The notes below the pieces were generated by a model. It was not told the DNA's origin, ran no database searches, and worked only from the letters and a program-made list of their open reading frames with translations. A stretch of 64,000 nt of DNA from assembly GCF_900497805.2 (NCBI RefSeq), contig NW_020954581.1, positions 6,568,142-6,632,141 of the forward strand, read 5' to 3'. Below, one piece after another: positions 29,690 through 39,970 of this stretch. Source of the stretch: Vombatus ursinus. Lineage: Eukaryota; Chordata; Mammalia; Diprotodontia; Vombatidae. The stretch's first letter is position 1, and every line of letters begins with the position of its first letter. A program made the position numbers and the translations under genes.

Positions 29690-29962
29690 TTTAGAAGTAT
29701 AATTATCATCATTTTACATACGATAAAACTCAGGGGTTAAGTGACATTTCCATAGTTGCTTGACTTATTAAAACTTCTTAACTCTTCAAACTATCCAAAA
29801 GTATTAGAACCCCTTGAAAGGTGGTGAGTTCTTCCTCTCTTAAGGTCTTCAAACAAGGGGTTAGATGACCCCTTTGTTGAGTACAAAGTAGAGGGAATTC
29901 ATGTCCAAGGATGGGTTGGACTTTGAGGGCTCTACAGACTCTGACATTCTGGGATTCTGAGA
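29690..29962. mobile_element. MIR fragment (minus) then CR1/L3-type 3' end (plus)
   Basis: 29690-29765 is ATTATCATCATTTTACATACG and GGGGTTAAGTGACATTTCC, a minus-strand MIR. 29795-29962 is a CR1/L3 3' end: CCCTTGAAAGGTGGTGAGTTC, GTCTTCAAACAAGGGG, GGATGGGTTGGACTTTGAGGG and the terminal ACATTCTGGGATTCTGAG. Confidence 0.55.
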
Positions 29963-30149
29963 CCATTTTTTGTCCTTTGCTTTCATTCTGCTGATTACCT
30001 TTTTGTTCTGAGCTTTAGCTGTCCAGAGACTATTCTTACAGGACCATATGTCATGCTTTAATATTCATCCTCTGTTACCTGCCCTGGTTTCCATTTTCTC
30101 TACATGTCTTTTTAAAAAGATACTTTGGCTAAGATGTCAAGAACATGAA
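29963..30149. other. No recognised feature
   Basis: Short unique-looking stretch between repeats. Confidence 0.3.
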
Positions 30150-30840
30150 CAGTTTTTTTTAAAGAAGAAAATGATAATTATAAATGACTACATAGAAATA
30201 TGCTACAAATCATTAGCAGTAAGAGAAATGAAAATGTGAAAAGCAAAAAAAAACAAAAAAAACTCTGTTTACTTCATACATTTCAAACTGATGAAAAGAG
30301 AAAAAAAAAGATTTGAATTTGAATCACCAATGTGGAAAGAGTTATAGAAAGAGAGACACATGAATGTCCTGTTGGTAGAACTGGGCAGTGGCATGACTCT
30401 TCTGGATATTAATATATAGTTTTGCAAAAAAGTGACTAAACCATCTATATCCTTTGACATAGTGATCCCTATTACTGGAATATATTCCAAAGAAGTATAA
30501 AAAAGAAAAAAAAAGCAGAAACAGAAACAATAATCTAATATATCAAAATATTCAGGGCGATACTCTTTGTGATAGTGAAGAGCTAGAAAAAAAAATATGA
30601 GTGCCTGTTGACCGGGAAAAGGCTGAAAAAAACTGGGGCATATGAGTAAAATGGCAGATTATTGTTCGGGAATAAAGGAGGAATGTGAGGAATTCAGAGA
30701 TACACAGGAAAATTTATAAGTGTCAATACAGAGTGAAATTAGCTGAACTAAAAGAACAACACTCATGTCTTCAAAGATGAAAATAGTATGATCATTAAGA
30801 GGATATTGAACCCTCAGGCTACAGACAATAGAAAGTGAAG
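30150..30840 (+). mobile_element. Old decayed L1 ORF2 C-terminal region
   Basis: A worn version of the L1 C-terminus on the plus strand: AAATCATTAGCAGTAAGAG, CCTGTTGGTAGAACTGGG, CATCTATATCCTTTGACATAG, AGTGCCTGTTGACCGGG and GAATAAAGGAGGAATG. The order matches ORF2 at 47.48-47.95 kb. No frame survives; several A-rich slippage runs. Confidence 0.55.
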
Positions 30841-31254
30841 TGTAATGCCTCCTACCTTGCCCTTTCCCCTTCTTCCACCTCCATCTTCTCCCCTCCTCCC
30901 TAGTGGAGACGTAGAACTCTACCCAGTCAATATTATCTACATGGCTACCCCTTTCTCCCTTATCAGGATTATATCTCTTTGACTCTTTAGAATTTTCTTC
31001 TTGAGAGTTGTCATCCCTCCTGGGTTAACCTCCCTGATGGAAATAAGCCTATGGGATCCTACATGGCTTTCTAGTGAACTCTTTATATTTGGTTTTCAAA
31101 AATCTAGGGTGTATGTAAGGCTATGTCCAGATTTCTCCTTTTTCTCTCTCAAAAATTCTAAGATAAAATGATCACCTTCCTTCAGGGTAACTATCTGTGC
31201 TATATCAGCATCTGATTTCTTTTAATTATTGAAAACCCATTCTAGAATAGCATA
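30841..31254. other. No recognised feature
   Basis: Pyrimidine-rich start, then unique-looking sequence. No repeat or gene identified. Confidence 0.35.
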
Positions 31255-31400
31255 TGCATATCATATATATGGCATATATAACAAATATATAAATATGTGT
31301 ACTATATTATAAATATGTGTGTATGTGTATATACCCATAAACATATTCATGCATATATACATATGTGTGTGTATGTGTAGATAGATAGATAGACATATAC
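31255..31400. repeat. TA/TATG/GATA microsatellite
   Basis: Interrupted CATATATATGG, AATATATAAATATG, GTGTATGTGTATATACC and AGATAGATAGATAGACA units. Confidence 0.85.
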
Positions 31401-31411
31401 ATGTGTGTATA

Positions 31412-31680
31412 GAGGCAGCTAGGTAGCACAGCTAATAGAGTACTGAGCCTGGAGTCAGAAAGACTTGAGTTCAAATCCTGTCTCAGGTGCTTACTAGCAG
31501 TCTAATCCCCGGCAAGTCATTTAAACTTAATCAGCCTCAGTTTCCTCAGCTGTAAAATGGGGACCATAACAGCATTTACTTTGAAGGATTGTTGTGAGAC
31601 TCAAATAAGATAATAATTGTAAAACACTTAGCACAATCCTTGGCACATAGTAGGGGCTATTTAAATGTTTATTTCCTTCC
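31412..31680 (+). mobile_element. Hybrid-looking SINE: WSINE-like head, MIR-like 3' end
   Basis: Head AGGCAGCTAGGTAGCACAGC and GCCTGGAGTCAGAAAGACTTG; middle CAGTTTCCTCAGCTGTAAAATGGGG; end AAGGATTGTTGTGAGACTC ... CCTTGGCACATAGTAGGGGC. It may be a separate subfamily or a chimera. Confidence 0.7.
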
Positions 31681-31854
31681 TCCCTTCCCTTATGTATGCA
31701 TCACAAATTAACTAGTTAGGAACAGGAACTGCATTTGTGATTTCATTGGTATACGTAGCTCAGAAGTGACAACCACCCTCTATCATTGAAGGTTGCCACC
31801 TACTCTGCCATGAATTTTATCTAGAGAGAAATGACCAAAAAAAAAAATCATCTA
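31681..31854. other. No recognised feature
   Basis: Short unique-looking stretch. Confidence 0.3.
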
Positions 31855-32003
31855 TAAGAAATTTGCCCCTTCTCCCCTGAGACTGCAATGCCTTTTATAT
31901 GTGTTTGCCTCCCCCATTAGAATGTGAGCTTTAGAGAAAAGATAGCACTTAGCACAGTGCTTCTATCCTGTAAGTGCTTAATAAGTGCTTATTGAATTAA
32001 ATT
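31855..32003 (+). mobile_element. L2 3' end, plus strand
   Basis: CCCCCATTAGAATGTGAGC, ATAGCACTTAGCACAGTGC and TAAGTGCTTAATAAGTGC, a compact L2 terminus. Confidence 0.7.
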
Positions 32004-32009
32004 GCATTG

Positions 32010-32255
32010 AATAGGCCAAGGCAACACCACAGAATTGCTAGAATACTTAGACTTGGAGTCAGGATTACCTAGGATCAAATCCCAAGTCAGATACTAACTA
32101 AATATTCTCCCGGACTAAACCTATCTGTGCCTCAGTTTCCTCATCTGTAAGCTAGGAATACTAGCATTTAGTTCACAGGGATGTTATGAGAATCAAATGA
32201 CATAATGTAGAAAAAGGGCTTTATAAGTCTCAGAGCTCTATCTAAACGTGAACTC
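32010..32255 (+). mobile_element. tRNA-derived SINE (MAR1/MIR-type)
   Basis: ACTTGGAGTCAGGATTACC, TGTGCCTCAGTTTCCTCATC, GGATGTTATGAGAATCAAATG and GGGCTTTATAAGTCTCAGAGC. Near full length, diverged. Confidence 0.65.
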
Positions 32256-32276
32256 TCTTCATATACAGTTTCACAT

Positions 32277-32282
<6 letters not shown>

Positions 32283-32320
<38 letters not shown>
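32283..32320 (+). repeat. (TG)n microsatellite
   Basis: About 18 TG units, uninterrupted. Confidence 0.95.
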
Positions 32321-32324
<4 letters not shown>

Positions 32325-32865
32325 GAGTAATATCTAAGTGGAAAAAGAACAAAAGAACATAAAAGAACCAGAGCAGTCTCTATTTCCTTTGTTCTTTATT
32401 GTATAAATTAAGACATTATTTGGTCTGGTTTAGAAATACTATTAAAATACTTGAGTGTCTTAAATCTTTTATATTGGAATAGAACTATTAGGGGAGATAG
32501 TTTCAACTTTCCAGAACATTTCCTGCCCCAGGCTCACCACCATCAACCACAAGAGCTGAGTCTCTTCACACTTGGCCTTCTCATTCTTGGGTCCTGGTTG
32601 CTTAACCCAACAGTGAAAATGAAGGGGAGGAAGGAATCCTAATAGACCATGATTCTTTGAAGTTGCTCACACCTCCTCAATCTTTCAATGTGGTTATAAG
32701 AGCTCACCACACTGAGACTGCCCAGGAGAACAGAATTTTGAGGAGATTTGGCTTGTTCCAGATAATTAAAATACTATACAACTTCCAGTGGCTAATGTGG
32801 CTGGGGGAGAGGGCAGAAATAGTCTTATTGGCAGCCAGAAACATTGGTCTGGGAGAGAGGTAATG
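32321..32865. other. No recognised gene
   Basis: Two short plus-strand frames (32451-32642, 32657-32863) have no domain or splice context I recognise. No repeat seen. Confidence 0.35.
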
Positions 32866-32869
32866 GATA

Positions 32870-32990
32870 TAAATCAGCCAAAAAACATTTATTAAGAAGC
32901 CACAGTGTGTCAGCAGGCACCGTTAGGTACAGTCAGTCCATAAGCTTTTATTAAGCACTTAACAATCTGTAAGGTATCATGTTAACTCAG
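32870..32990 (-). mobile_element. Two L2 3' tips in tandem, minus strand
   Basis: AATCAGCCAAAAAACATTTATTAAGAAGCC (32873) and AGTCAGTCCATAAGCTTTTATTAAGC (32931) are two separate reversed L2 ends about 58 bp apart. Confidence 0.5.
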
Positions 32991-33011
32991 CAAGCTCTTA
33001 AATGGTATGCA

Positions 33012-33059
33012 GTCATTCATTCATTCATTCATTCATTCATTCATTCATTCATTCATTCA
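33012..33059 (+). repeat. (CATT)n tetranucleotide microsatellite
   Basis: About 11 CATT units without interruption. Confidence 0.95.
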
Positions 33060-33350
33060 ACCAATGTTCTTCCTCCTCACCTCTGACTCTCAGTTACCTT
33101 CAAGACTAAGATCAAATTCAAGACTCAGGTCAGACCTAATGATGAGGCCATTCTGGCTCTTAAGGTGCTAGTGCTTACCCCTGGCAAAATACCTTGAATC
33201 TACTTTTTATATATCTATATATGTGTGTGTTGTTTCCCCAAGGTAAACTTCTTACGGGCAGAGATTCTCACCCCTTTCTTGTCTTTGTGTTTCCAGCACT
33301 AGGTCACTGAAGCAGTTTTTAGTAAATGCTCATTGAGCAACTGATTAATT
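33060..33350 (+). mobile_element. L2 3' UTR, plus strand
   Basis: CAAGACTAAGATCAAATTCAAG, GGGCAGAGATTCTCACC, GTGTTTCCAGCACTAGG and a TTTAGTAAATGCTCATTG end. Diverged L2 order. Confidence 0.55.
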
Positions 33351-34365
33351 AAAACCAGTAGAAACATCAAACTGAGTAAAAAAAATAAAGTTCAATTTAT
33401 GTTATTTTCCTTTTCTTGTACCCCATCCCCACCCCATTCAAAAATTTATAGGAGTCGTTTTCTTTATGAGAAACATTCATCAGTATCATGCATGGAATAA
33501 ATGCACAGATGATAACAAGTGGGATGGAGCATTCTTCCAATTGTCTTTTTTAATGATTGGCAAAAACAAGCAAACAAACAAACAAAAAAACAGAAGAAAA
33601 TTGCCATTTTAGATTGACAAATAGCAAATAGATTGATAAATTTTCATGCTATGGATTATACTGAAAAAAAAATTCCTGAATTTACTAAAAGGTTAGCTAT
33701 AGTATCTCAAATGCCACTTATTTGTTTCCTTACCATGGAAGGTAGAGGAGAGGGAGCACCATCTCAGGGATAGAAGAGATTCAATGCTTCCTGAGTGGTA
33801 GGGTCCATTCCCAGTGTCTTTGTTATCTTGACCAGTTAGCTCAGCTGCTCAGAGCCTGGTGGTAATAAGGCCAAAGGAATGGGTTTGCCCAAAGGAAACA
33901 TTTTGTTTCATGGCCAGTGACTTTCCCCGCTAATCCTGACCAGCTGTCTAACAAATGACTACTGCAACTCATGAGTGGGATCAGGTGAGGGAATGTGGAT
34001 GGCTTAGTACAAATCCAGCAACATGACCGGAATGTCCTCCTGGTGATGGGTCAGTATCATTTTTCTATACAAAAAACCAGAATATGTGTTATGAACTATT
34101 TGCAATGACAGATGGACCTCACTCTACAAAACAGATACATGTCTGAGAAGCATGTAAGTCAAGCCCTTTTAAATGAAATTATCTTTCAAATGTACTAAGG
34201 GAACCATTTAAAGGGAAACTGCAGGAATTCCATTTATTGAAACAGAGTAATGATTTTTTCATGTGAATAATCACTTTGGGGTATGGGGGATCTGCGATTT
34301 CATTCATGTGGGGAATTCCCATTGGGCAAACTCCCTTCGCTAGTGCAAAACAGCAATTGCTTTGC
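33351..34365. other. Repeat-poor stretch, no recognised gene
   Basis: About 1 kb; (AAAC)n near 33570. 33770-34060 has balanced composition and no simple repeats. A minus-strand frame (34179-34463) runs into the neighbouring MIR and is not gene-like. Confidence 0.4.
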
Positions 34366-34369
34366 AAAT

Positions 34370-34735
34370 TATAGTCTCTGAGAATTAACTGGAGACACTG
34401 AAAGGCTGAGTGATCTGTCCAAGGTAAGAGACAGGAATTGAACCCAAATCTCCCTGACTTCAAGGCCAGCTCTCAAACTACTATGCAGCCCTACTCAATT
34501 GTCTAGAGTGTGTGTATATATGTATGTATGTATGTGTGTGTGTGTATACACACATACATACTCGCGCATTAACTCATTTAAGCATTGTGGCAACCCTATT
34601 ATTGTCATGCCTATGTTTCAAATGAGGAAAGTGAGGTCCGATGAAGTCAAGTGGCCAGTAATCACACAATTAATAAGTGTCACAAGCAGGTAGGACTTAA
34701 ACCCAAGTCTTCCTGCCACAAAGGCTACTATACTT
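34370..34735 (-). mobile_element. Two MIR-type SINE pieces around a TG/TA microsatellite
   Basis: 34370-34490: AGGCTGAGTGATCTGTCC, ATTGAACCCAAATCTCCC. 34508-34560: TGTATGTATGTGTGTG and TACACACATACATAC. 34580-34735: CATGCCTATGTTTCAAATGAGG, CAAGTGGCCAGTAATCAC, TTAAACCCAAGTCTTCC. Confidence 0.6.
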
Positions 34736-34849
34736 TGGCTGCTACAATAATTTCTTAATGTATTAATTTTGTGAAACTACTCCTTTGTGCATTGGTATTT
34801 CTTAAAGTGGAAGTTAACAAAACACTTCCTTTAAAATATCATATTTTAG

Positions 34850-35030
34850 GATCAAAAGCTTAAATCTGAAATGGACTTTATAGGTCATCTAATCCAACTC
34901 TCTCCTTCTATGTATGAGCAAACTTAATTTATGAGAAGTTAAGGCAGTTGCTCAGTCATATTTGCAGAAGTGATAGAACTTGCTTTTAATCCAGACTCTG
35001 ACACCAAATGCATTGCTTTTTCTACGGTGC
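34850..35030 (-). mobile_element. tRNA-derived SINE, minus strand
   Basis: TAGGATCAAAAGCTTAAATC, TAGGTCATCTAATCCAACTC, ATGAGCAAAC and a worn head CTTTTAATCCAGACTCTGAC. Diverged. Confidence 0.6.
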
Positions 35031-35495
35031 CAAAAAACTTCCTCTCTTTTTATTAAAAAAAAACAAAAACATGAAATAAGTACCATGACCCAAACTAGTT
35101 TAGTAACCATTTACTGTCAAATTATTTCATTTCAGTGAATGAAATATCATTCATTTTTCCTTGTCTATTATTATTTATCAACCTTGTTATCTCCTTCTCT
35201 CCTCAACCCAGGAAAAAGTCCCCTTATTACTAGAAAAAATAAATCAATATGCTAGTTATATCTGGCAAGATATGAACTCAGGTCTTCCTTTATTATATAT
35301 TTCTGTCCCCAGAATTTAACACAGTGCTCGACACGTAAGCTTTGACAAAATTCTTGAATATGTTATTAAGCGATGATTTGTAGGCACTGAGATCAATACA
35401 ATGATCACCAAAAGTTAGCATGGTGTCATCTAGGGCAGATCACATCTGTTAAGCCTCTTTTTGAAAGGATGACCAATGTCATGTATTTTAAGTAT
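35031..35495. other. No recognised gene; L2-like tail near 35310
   Basis: CCCCAGAATTTAACACAGTGC near 35308 looks like an L2 tail. Nothing else recognised. Confidence 0.35.
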
Positions 35496-35512
35496 AGTAT
35501 CCCTTTATTTTA

Positions 35513-35677
35513 TCTTTTTTTAATTTTTTAAAAATTTTTAGGCAATTGGAGTTAAGTGACTTACCCAGGGTTACACAGCTAGTAAGTGTCAAAGTGTTTG
35601 GGCTGAGGCTGGACTTGAACTCAGGTCCTCCTGACTTTAGGGCCAGTGCTCTATCCACTGCGCCACCTGGCTGCCCC
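35513..35677 (-). mobile_element. WSINE1-type SINE, minus strand, perfect 17-bp target duplication
   Basis: Reading forward: a T-rich start, GGCAATTGGAGTTAAGTGAC, CACAGCTAGTAAGTGTC, TGAACTCAGGTCCTCCTGAC, TGCTCTATCCACTGCGCCAC, CTGGCTGCCCC. The exact duplication AGTATCCCTTTATTTTA lies at 35496-35512 and 35678-35694. The unbroken duplication marks it as one of the younger insertions here. Confidence 0.95.
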
Positions 35678-35694
35678 AGTATCCCTTTATTTTA

Positions 35695-35990
35695 AAAACA
35701 CATTTAAGAAAATCGTTTACGTTATCATGTGGACAAGATGGAGAATGTGGGCATGATGAGAGTTGATTTAGGTAGTTGAGGGACCTGACTCCAGTGAGTA
35801 ATGGAAATCAATGTCAACTTGGAAGATTTCTATTATGGTGTCCCCAGATCCTGTCTCTGGCCCTGTGTTATCCAGTATTTCAACAGCTGCCTTCCCTGTT
35901 GCACTACAGATGGAATTCTTTGTTGAATACAGGTTGGAAGCATGCCTTCTGAGGTTGCTTTCAATTCCGAAATTCTGTGCTTCTATTTGA
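35695..35990. other. No recognised gene; possible CR1-type 3' end at 35890-35985
   Basis: GGTTGGAAGCATGCCTTCTG and TTCAATTCCGAAATTCTGTGC resemble a CR1/L3-type terminus. Weak. Confidence 0.35.
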
Positions 35991-35994
35991 AGGT

Positions 35995-36590
35995 TGACAT
36001 AGCTCTCAACATCAAAAATGATGGGAAGCTAAAGTGGATAGATAGCTAACGTGTTGGATGAGAAAATCTCCACAGGCTGAAACAAAGAATCAATCTGATG
36101 ACATACAACTTAGCAAGGATAAATGTAATATCCTCACTTAAGGTTCAAAAAGTCAACTGCACAGTTACAGGATGAAGGGAAGTGTGGTGGGAAAATATTT
36201 CATATGAAAGGGACAAAAAGCTCAAAAAATAACAAACACACAAACTGAAGGAAATATTTTAATATGACTATAAAAAACCCTCCCGCATGTATGGGGAAGG
36301 TTTAATGTCCAGGGGAAAAGAGAAATAGGTTTTTGCAGGCTAGAAAGGGGAAATATCTTCCCTAGCTTTCATGAACTGTGTGACATGGCTGCCAAAAAAA
36401 GTGATATGACTTTAGTATGCCTTAAAATAAGTATAGTAATTAGAATTGGGGAGATGATAGTTTCATGGGATACAATCCTGGAAAAACCAGATCTAGACAA
36501 TGATATTTAGCTCTGAACACCACGTTTTAGGGAGGACATTGACAAACTGGAGAAATTAGATCAGAATACATGCTCCTAGTTCCAGGTGAA
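35995..36590 (+). mobile_element. CR1/L3-type LINE, plus strand, internal 3' part
   Basis: GAAACAAAGAATCAATCTGATG, TTAGCAAGGATAAATGTAATATCC, GTTCAAAAAGTCAACTGCACAG, a worn GGCTGCCAAAAAAAGTG, GGGGAGATGATAGTTTC and CACGTTTTAGGGAGGACATTGAC. The order matches the upstream part of the element at 49490-50330. No intact ORF. Confidence 0.6.
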
Positions 36591-36995
36591 GTTAACACAC
36601 TCATCTTTGAAAGTGCCACCTTAAGGCATCCACTACTTTGACTGGTGGCTGAGTAAGTACGAGCGAGTTCATTTAGCTCACTATATACTTGCTGGCCCCA
36701 CACAGCAGATCATGTTTCACCTTCACATACCATCTGGGCATTAAGCCATACACTCAGGCTATCTAGCCATCTGTCTGCTGTTCTTACTCCCCTCTACCTC
36801 ACCCCTTTCTACCTTTTGCCTTTGGCATAGTCATTAAATCAATAATAGCGTTGCTTTTGGAAAGGCTCCATAGATGAGCTTCCCTATATATCCCGTCACC
36901 ATCCCTGTGATCCTCCCTACCAAAACTCCCCTTGTAGACTAGCATTTCCCTATAGATGGTGTCTGCCCCTATTAGAATAGAAGGTCTTTATGATT
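36591..36995. other. No recognised feature
   Basis: Unique-looking; mild pyrimidine bias near 36780. No gene or repeat assigned. Confidence 0.35.
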
Positions 36996-36999
36996 AATG

Positions 37000-37215
37000 G
37001 ACCATCAGTTTACAGCTTGAAGGGATGTTAGAAGTCTTCAAATCTAACATCTTCCATTTTATAAATGAGAAAACAGGGACCCAGAGCAGTGAAATCACTT
37101 GCACAAGTCACACAGCCAGTGAAGATCTGAAATAAGATGAGACACTATTAGAACTCAGTTCTTTTCTCCTGAATCCAAGTGCAGTACTCTATCATACCAA
37201 GTAGCTGCCAGTAGT
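37000..37215 (-). mobile_element. tRNA-derived SINE, minus strand
   Basis: CAGCTTGAAGGGATGTTAGAAG, TTCCATTTTATAAATGAGAAAAC, AAATCACTTGCACAAGTCAC and a head ACTCTATCATACCAAGTAGCTGCC. Confidence 0.65.
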
Positions 37216-37560
37216 AGGGCAGGAATTGTTTCACTTTTTGTATTTGCATCACCAGCACTTAACAGTCAGTCAATAAACAAGCATTTATTACATACTTGCT
37301 ATGTTTCAGACACTGTGCTGAGCCTTGGGAATGACTATATATATCTCTTTATCTAGACAAAAAGAAAAATAGTTTGTGTCCACAAGGATCTTACATTCTA
37401 ATAGGGGAAGACAACATGGAGAAGAATCTGAAAAGGGGAGAAGAGGAAGATCAAGGTAGAAACAAGAGAGGAAGGATGATGGAGAAGTTTGGAATACAGC
37501 TAAGGGAGAAAGGAAAAGATGGCTGGCTCTCCCTAAATAGAGCTTCTAGAAGGAGCTAAC
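37216..37560 (-). mobile_element. L2 pieces, mainly minus-strand 3' end at 37262-37420
   Basis: 37216-37262 reads as a short plus-strand L2 tip (GGGCAGGAATTGTTTCAC, CATCACCAGCACTTAAC). 37262-37420 is reversed L2 (CAGTCAATAAACAAGCATTTATTAC, CACAAGGATCTTACATTC). A purine-rich stretch follows, which makes an Arg/Glu-rich chance frame (37374-37559). Confidence 0.55.
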
Positions 37561-38125
37561 CAATCAGATGGAGCAGCTTCAGAGTTGCTGGATACTTCCA
37601 AGGTGGGAATTCCAGTGCTAAAATAATCTTCCGGAAAGAAGAGGTTTCTGGGACATGATGGAAAAGTCAGCCTAGATAGAAATGAAAAAAAGAACATATA
37701 CAGCACTTAACAAATGCTTTTTTCATTCGTTTATTCATTTAATTATAGAAGGTGACTCAAATGTTTAAGAAGATTTGAGTCATTTTGTGAGGAACTGCTT
37801 AAGAAAGCAATATCATGGAGCTTGGAGAGGAGAAGGTTTTTGAGGAGGCAGAGGGGACATGATAACTTTTTTTCCTGATTTTTTTAAAGGTTGTCGTATT
37901 CAAGATAAATCAGCCTTGTCTCCAGATTATAGAACTGAGAACAATGGGTTACAGTTATGAGGAGATGAATTTCAACTTAATGTAGAGAAAAGCTTATTAA
38001 CGATGTGAGTTGTCAAACAATAGAATAGACTGTCCCTTCATAGACAGTGAATTTCCCATCCCTAAAGCTAATCAGGTAGAGTCTGGAAGACATATGTGTT
38101 TGTATGTGCATATGTATGCATCTAT
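37561..38125. other. No recognised gene
   Basis: Includes an L2-like TACAGCACTTAACAAATGC near 37700 and a TTCATTCGTTTATTCATTT run. Nothing gene-like. Confidence 0.35.
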
Positions 38126-38129
38126 CTAC

Positions 38130-38412
38130 CTCCTGTGGGGTAGAGTAGAGAGAGGACAATGGCTTTGGAGCCAGAGGACTTAGATTCAAATCTCACATCT
38201 GCTACTTGTGTGAACTAAGACTCTTCACTTCCCTCATTTACCTTATATATAAGATGAAAGGGGCAGCTAGGTGGTGCCATAGTGCATAGAGCACTTCAGT
38301 CAGGGCCTTCAGTCAGGAAGACTCATCTTCCCGAGTTCAAACCTTGACTCAGACATTTTCTAGTTGTGTGACCTTGGGCAAATCACTTAACCCTGTTTGC
38401 CTTAGTTTCCTT
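38130..38412 (+). mobile_element. Two SINEs in series: MIR-type then WSINE1-type
   Basis: 38130-38255: GGTAGAGTAGAGAGAGGAC, GAGCCAGAGGACTTAGATTC. 38260-38412: GGGGCAGCTAGGTGGTGCCA, CAGTCAGGAAGACTCATC, TTGTGTGACCTTGGGCAAATC, GTTTGCCTTAGTTTCC. The WSINE has a small internal duplication (CAGTCAGGGCCTTCAGTCAGG). Confidence 0.75.
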
Positions 38413-38514
38413 AAGTCCCAGTTCTGTAATGTATTCTGTTTGGAATAATGAACAAAATCCAGTCTGGGTGAGCCCTTGCCCTAAGGGAAGGAACCTCTGT
38501 CATTGGTCTCTTCC

Positions 38515-38850
38515 ATTAGAGTGTAGGGTGACTCAAACTCATGAAGAAGAAAACTAGAGAGGTCCAGATGGAGATGGCTTCTTCCTGTCTGGATTGCTGG
38601 AGACTGCTGAGTCTCATGATCAAGTCACCTTCTCTGCAGGAGGAGCTGAAGACTTAACTCACCTCCTCATTAAATGTCCACCAATTAAGGTTGATTTTCA
38701 GTTGTCAAGGGAATTCCCTTTCAGAAGGTATTTAAGGCATCTCAGAATCTCTTTTGGGGTTTTTGGCTATCGAGAGAAAACATCAATTTATTGATTGTCA
38801 ACTAATCTAGTTAATAAATTGATTATTAATTACCCAGAAACTCTGCCTAG
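38515..38850 (+). mobile_element. Possible solo-LTR fossil (doubtful)
   Basis: About 330 bp not explained by the LINE or SINE families. A TATA-like GTATTTAAGG lies near 38728 and an AATAAA near 38813, about 85 bp apart, as in some long terminal repeats. No internal retroviral region flanks it and I cannot confirm terminal bases or a target duplication. If it is an LTR, it is an old solitary one, broken and without coding parts. It could also be host sequence. Confidence 0.22.
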
Positions 38851-38984
38851 GGGTTTTTCATTCATTTCATATATGTTTATATACATACATTCATATATGT
38901 GATAGTTACAAAATGCTTTATTCACGTAACAATACTAATTCTTATTCTTATTGTTGTTATTATCATCATTTAATGGAACAGAAT

Positions 38985-39110
38985 TTAGAGCGTACTATGT
39001 ATGAAGCATTGTCCTAAGGGCTAGGGATATACATAGAAAAGCTGAGACAGCCCCTGCTCTCACCTTCTAATCACAGGAACAACACATATCAAATGGAAAG
39101 GTCTTGTGAC
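38985..39110 (-). mobile_element. L2 3' end, minus strand
   Basis: TAGAGCGTACTATGTATGAAGCATTGTCC, AGGGCTAGGGATATAC, ACAGCCCCTGCTCTCACC. Reversed L2 terminus. Confidence 0.6.
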
Positions 39111-39475
39111 CTTCGAGTACAATGTAAAAGAAATGGTGATGCCTTTTCTTAATGTCCATTCCATAAGAAGGGAGAAAAATCCATTAGAATCATTTGATGA
39201 TGCCTAGGGCTTTCTTGTTCAGGTCTACAGTCACTGTGGCTGCTGAGGAGGCCTGGGCTGCTGCTTATGCCTATTGGTAGCAGTCGGTCAGAAGTTGGAG
39301 GTGACAGTTGAAAGGGTGGCACTGACTTTGCTGCCGCATATCTCCCACAGGGCACTTTGCTGCCTCAGTGAGGTTAGCTTTCCTGCTCTAATGTTTGGCA
39401 GGTGGTGGGCATGGCTGTCTCCACAGAAGATGCTTCCCTGGATGATGGCCTTGGAGTCTAGGATGGAAGGTAACA
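39111..39475. other. GC-richer stretch, no recognised gene
   Basis: More G+C than the surroundings. Opposite-strand frames of 62-72 codons overlap here (39149-39355, 39274-39492, 39288-39476) and none shows a domain. Origin unknown. Confidence 0.35.
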
Positions 39476-39479
39476 TTCA

Positions 39480-39790
39480 TAAAACACTTTAAAGGTTACA
39501 AACAGCCTTACATTTATTATCTCTTCTGATTCTGATATAGGCATTGGCACTTGAGGGGACTAGAAAGCTTCTCCCACAGCAATTGACTCTTGACCAGAGT
39601 CTTGAAGGAGGTCAGGGATTCTAAGAAGCAGAGGTGGGAAGGGTAGGAATTCTAGGCATGGGAGATAGCTAACACAAAAGCACTGAGATGAAAAATGGAG
39701 CATCATTTGAATAACATCACATAGACCAATAGGACTAGAATATATCATTTGTTGAGGACAGTAATGGGTTAGAAGAATAGAAAGATGGGT
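39480..39790 (-). mobile_element. MIR piece then L2 internal 3' region, minus strand
   Basis: 39480-39545 (AAACACTTTAAAGGTTAC) resembles reversed MIR. 39548-39790 is L2 reversed: CCAGAGTCTTGAAGGAGGTC, TTCTAGGCATGGGAGATAGC, AAGCACTGAGATG. The forward phrase 'ttctaggcatggg' is a typical reversed-L2 landmark. Confidence 0.5.
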
Positions 39791-39804
39791 AGGGACACAG
39801 TGAT

Positions 39805-39970
39805 CCTTTGAAATAGAAGAACTATTGACTCCATTTTAAGAGATGAAGAAAATGAAGCCAGGAACTCACCCTGGGTCCCATAGCTAGTCTAAAGCTAAAC
39901 TCAGCCTTGCATCCAAATTTTCTGCCTCCAAGTCTAATACTTGTTCTAGTCTCTCATGCTTCCTCTCTCC
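39805..39970 (-). mobile_element. MIR-type SINE, minus strand
   Basis: ACTCCATTTTAAGAGATGAAG, GGGTCCCATAGCTAGTC, CAGCCTTGCATCCAAATTTTC and TCTAATACTTGTTCTAG. Diverged. Confidence 0.5.

Noticed and set aside
33012-33059. CATT array considered as a CRISPR-like or direct-repeat array
   Set aside because: A simple tetranucleotide microsatellite with no spacers.
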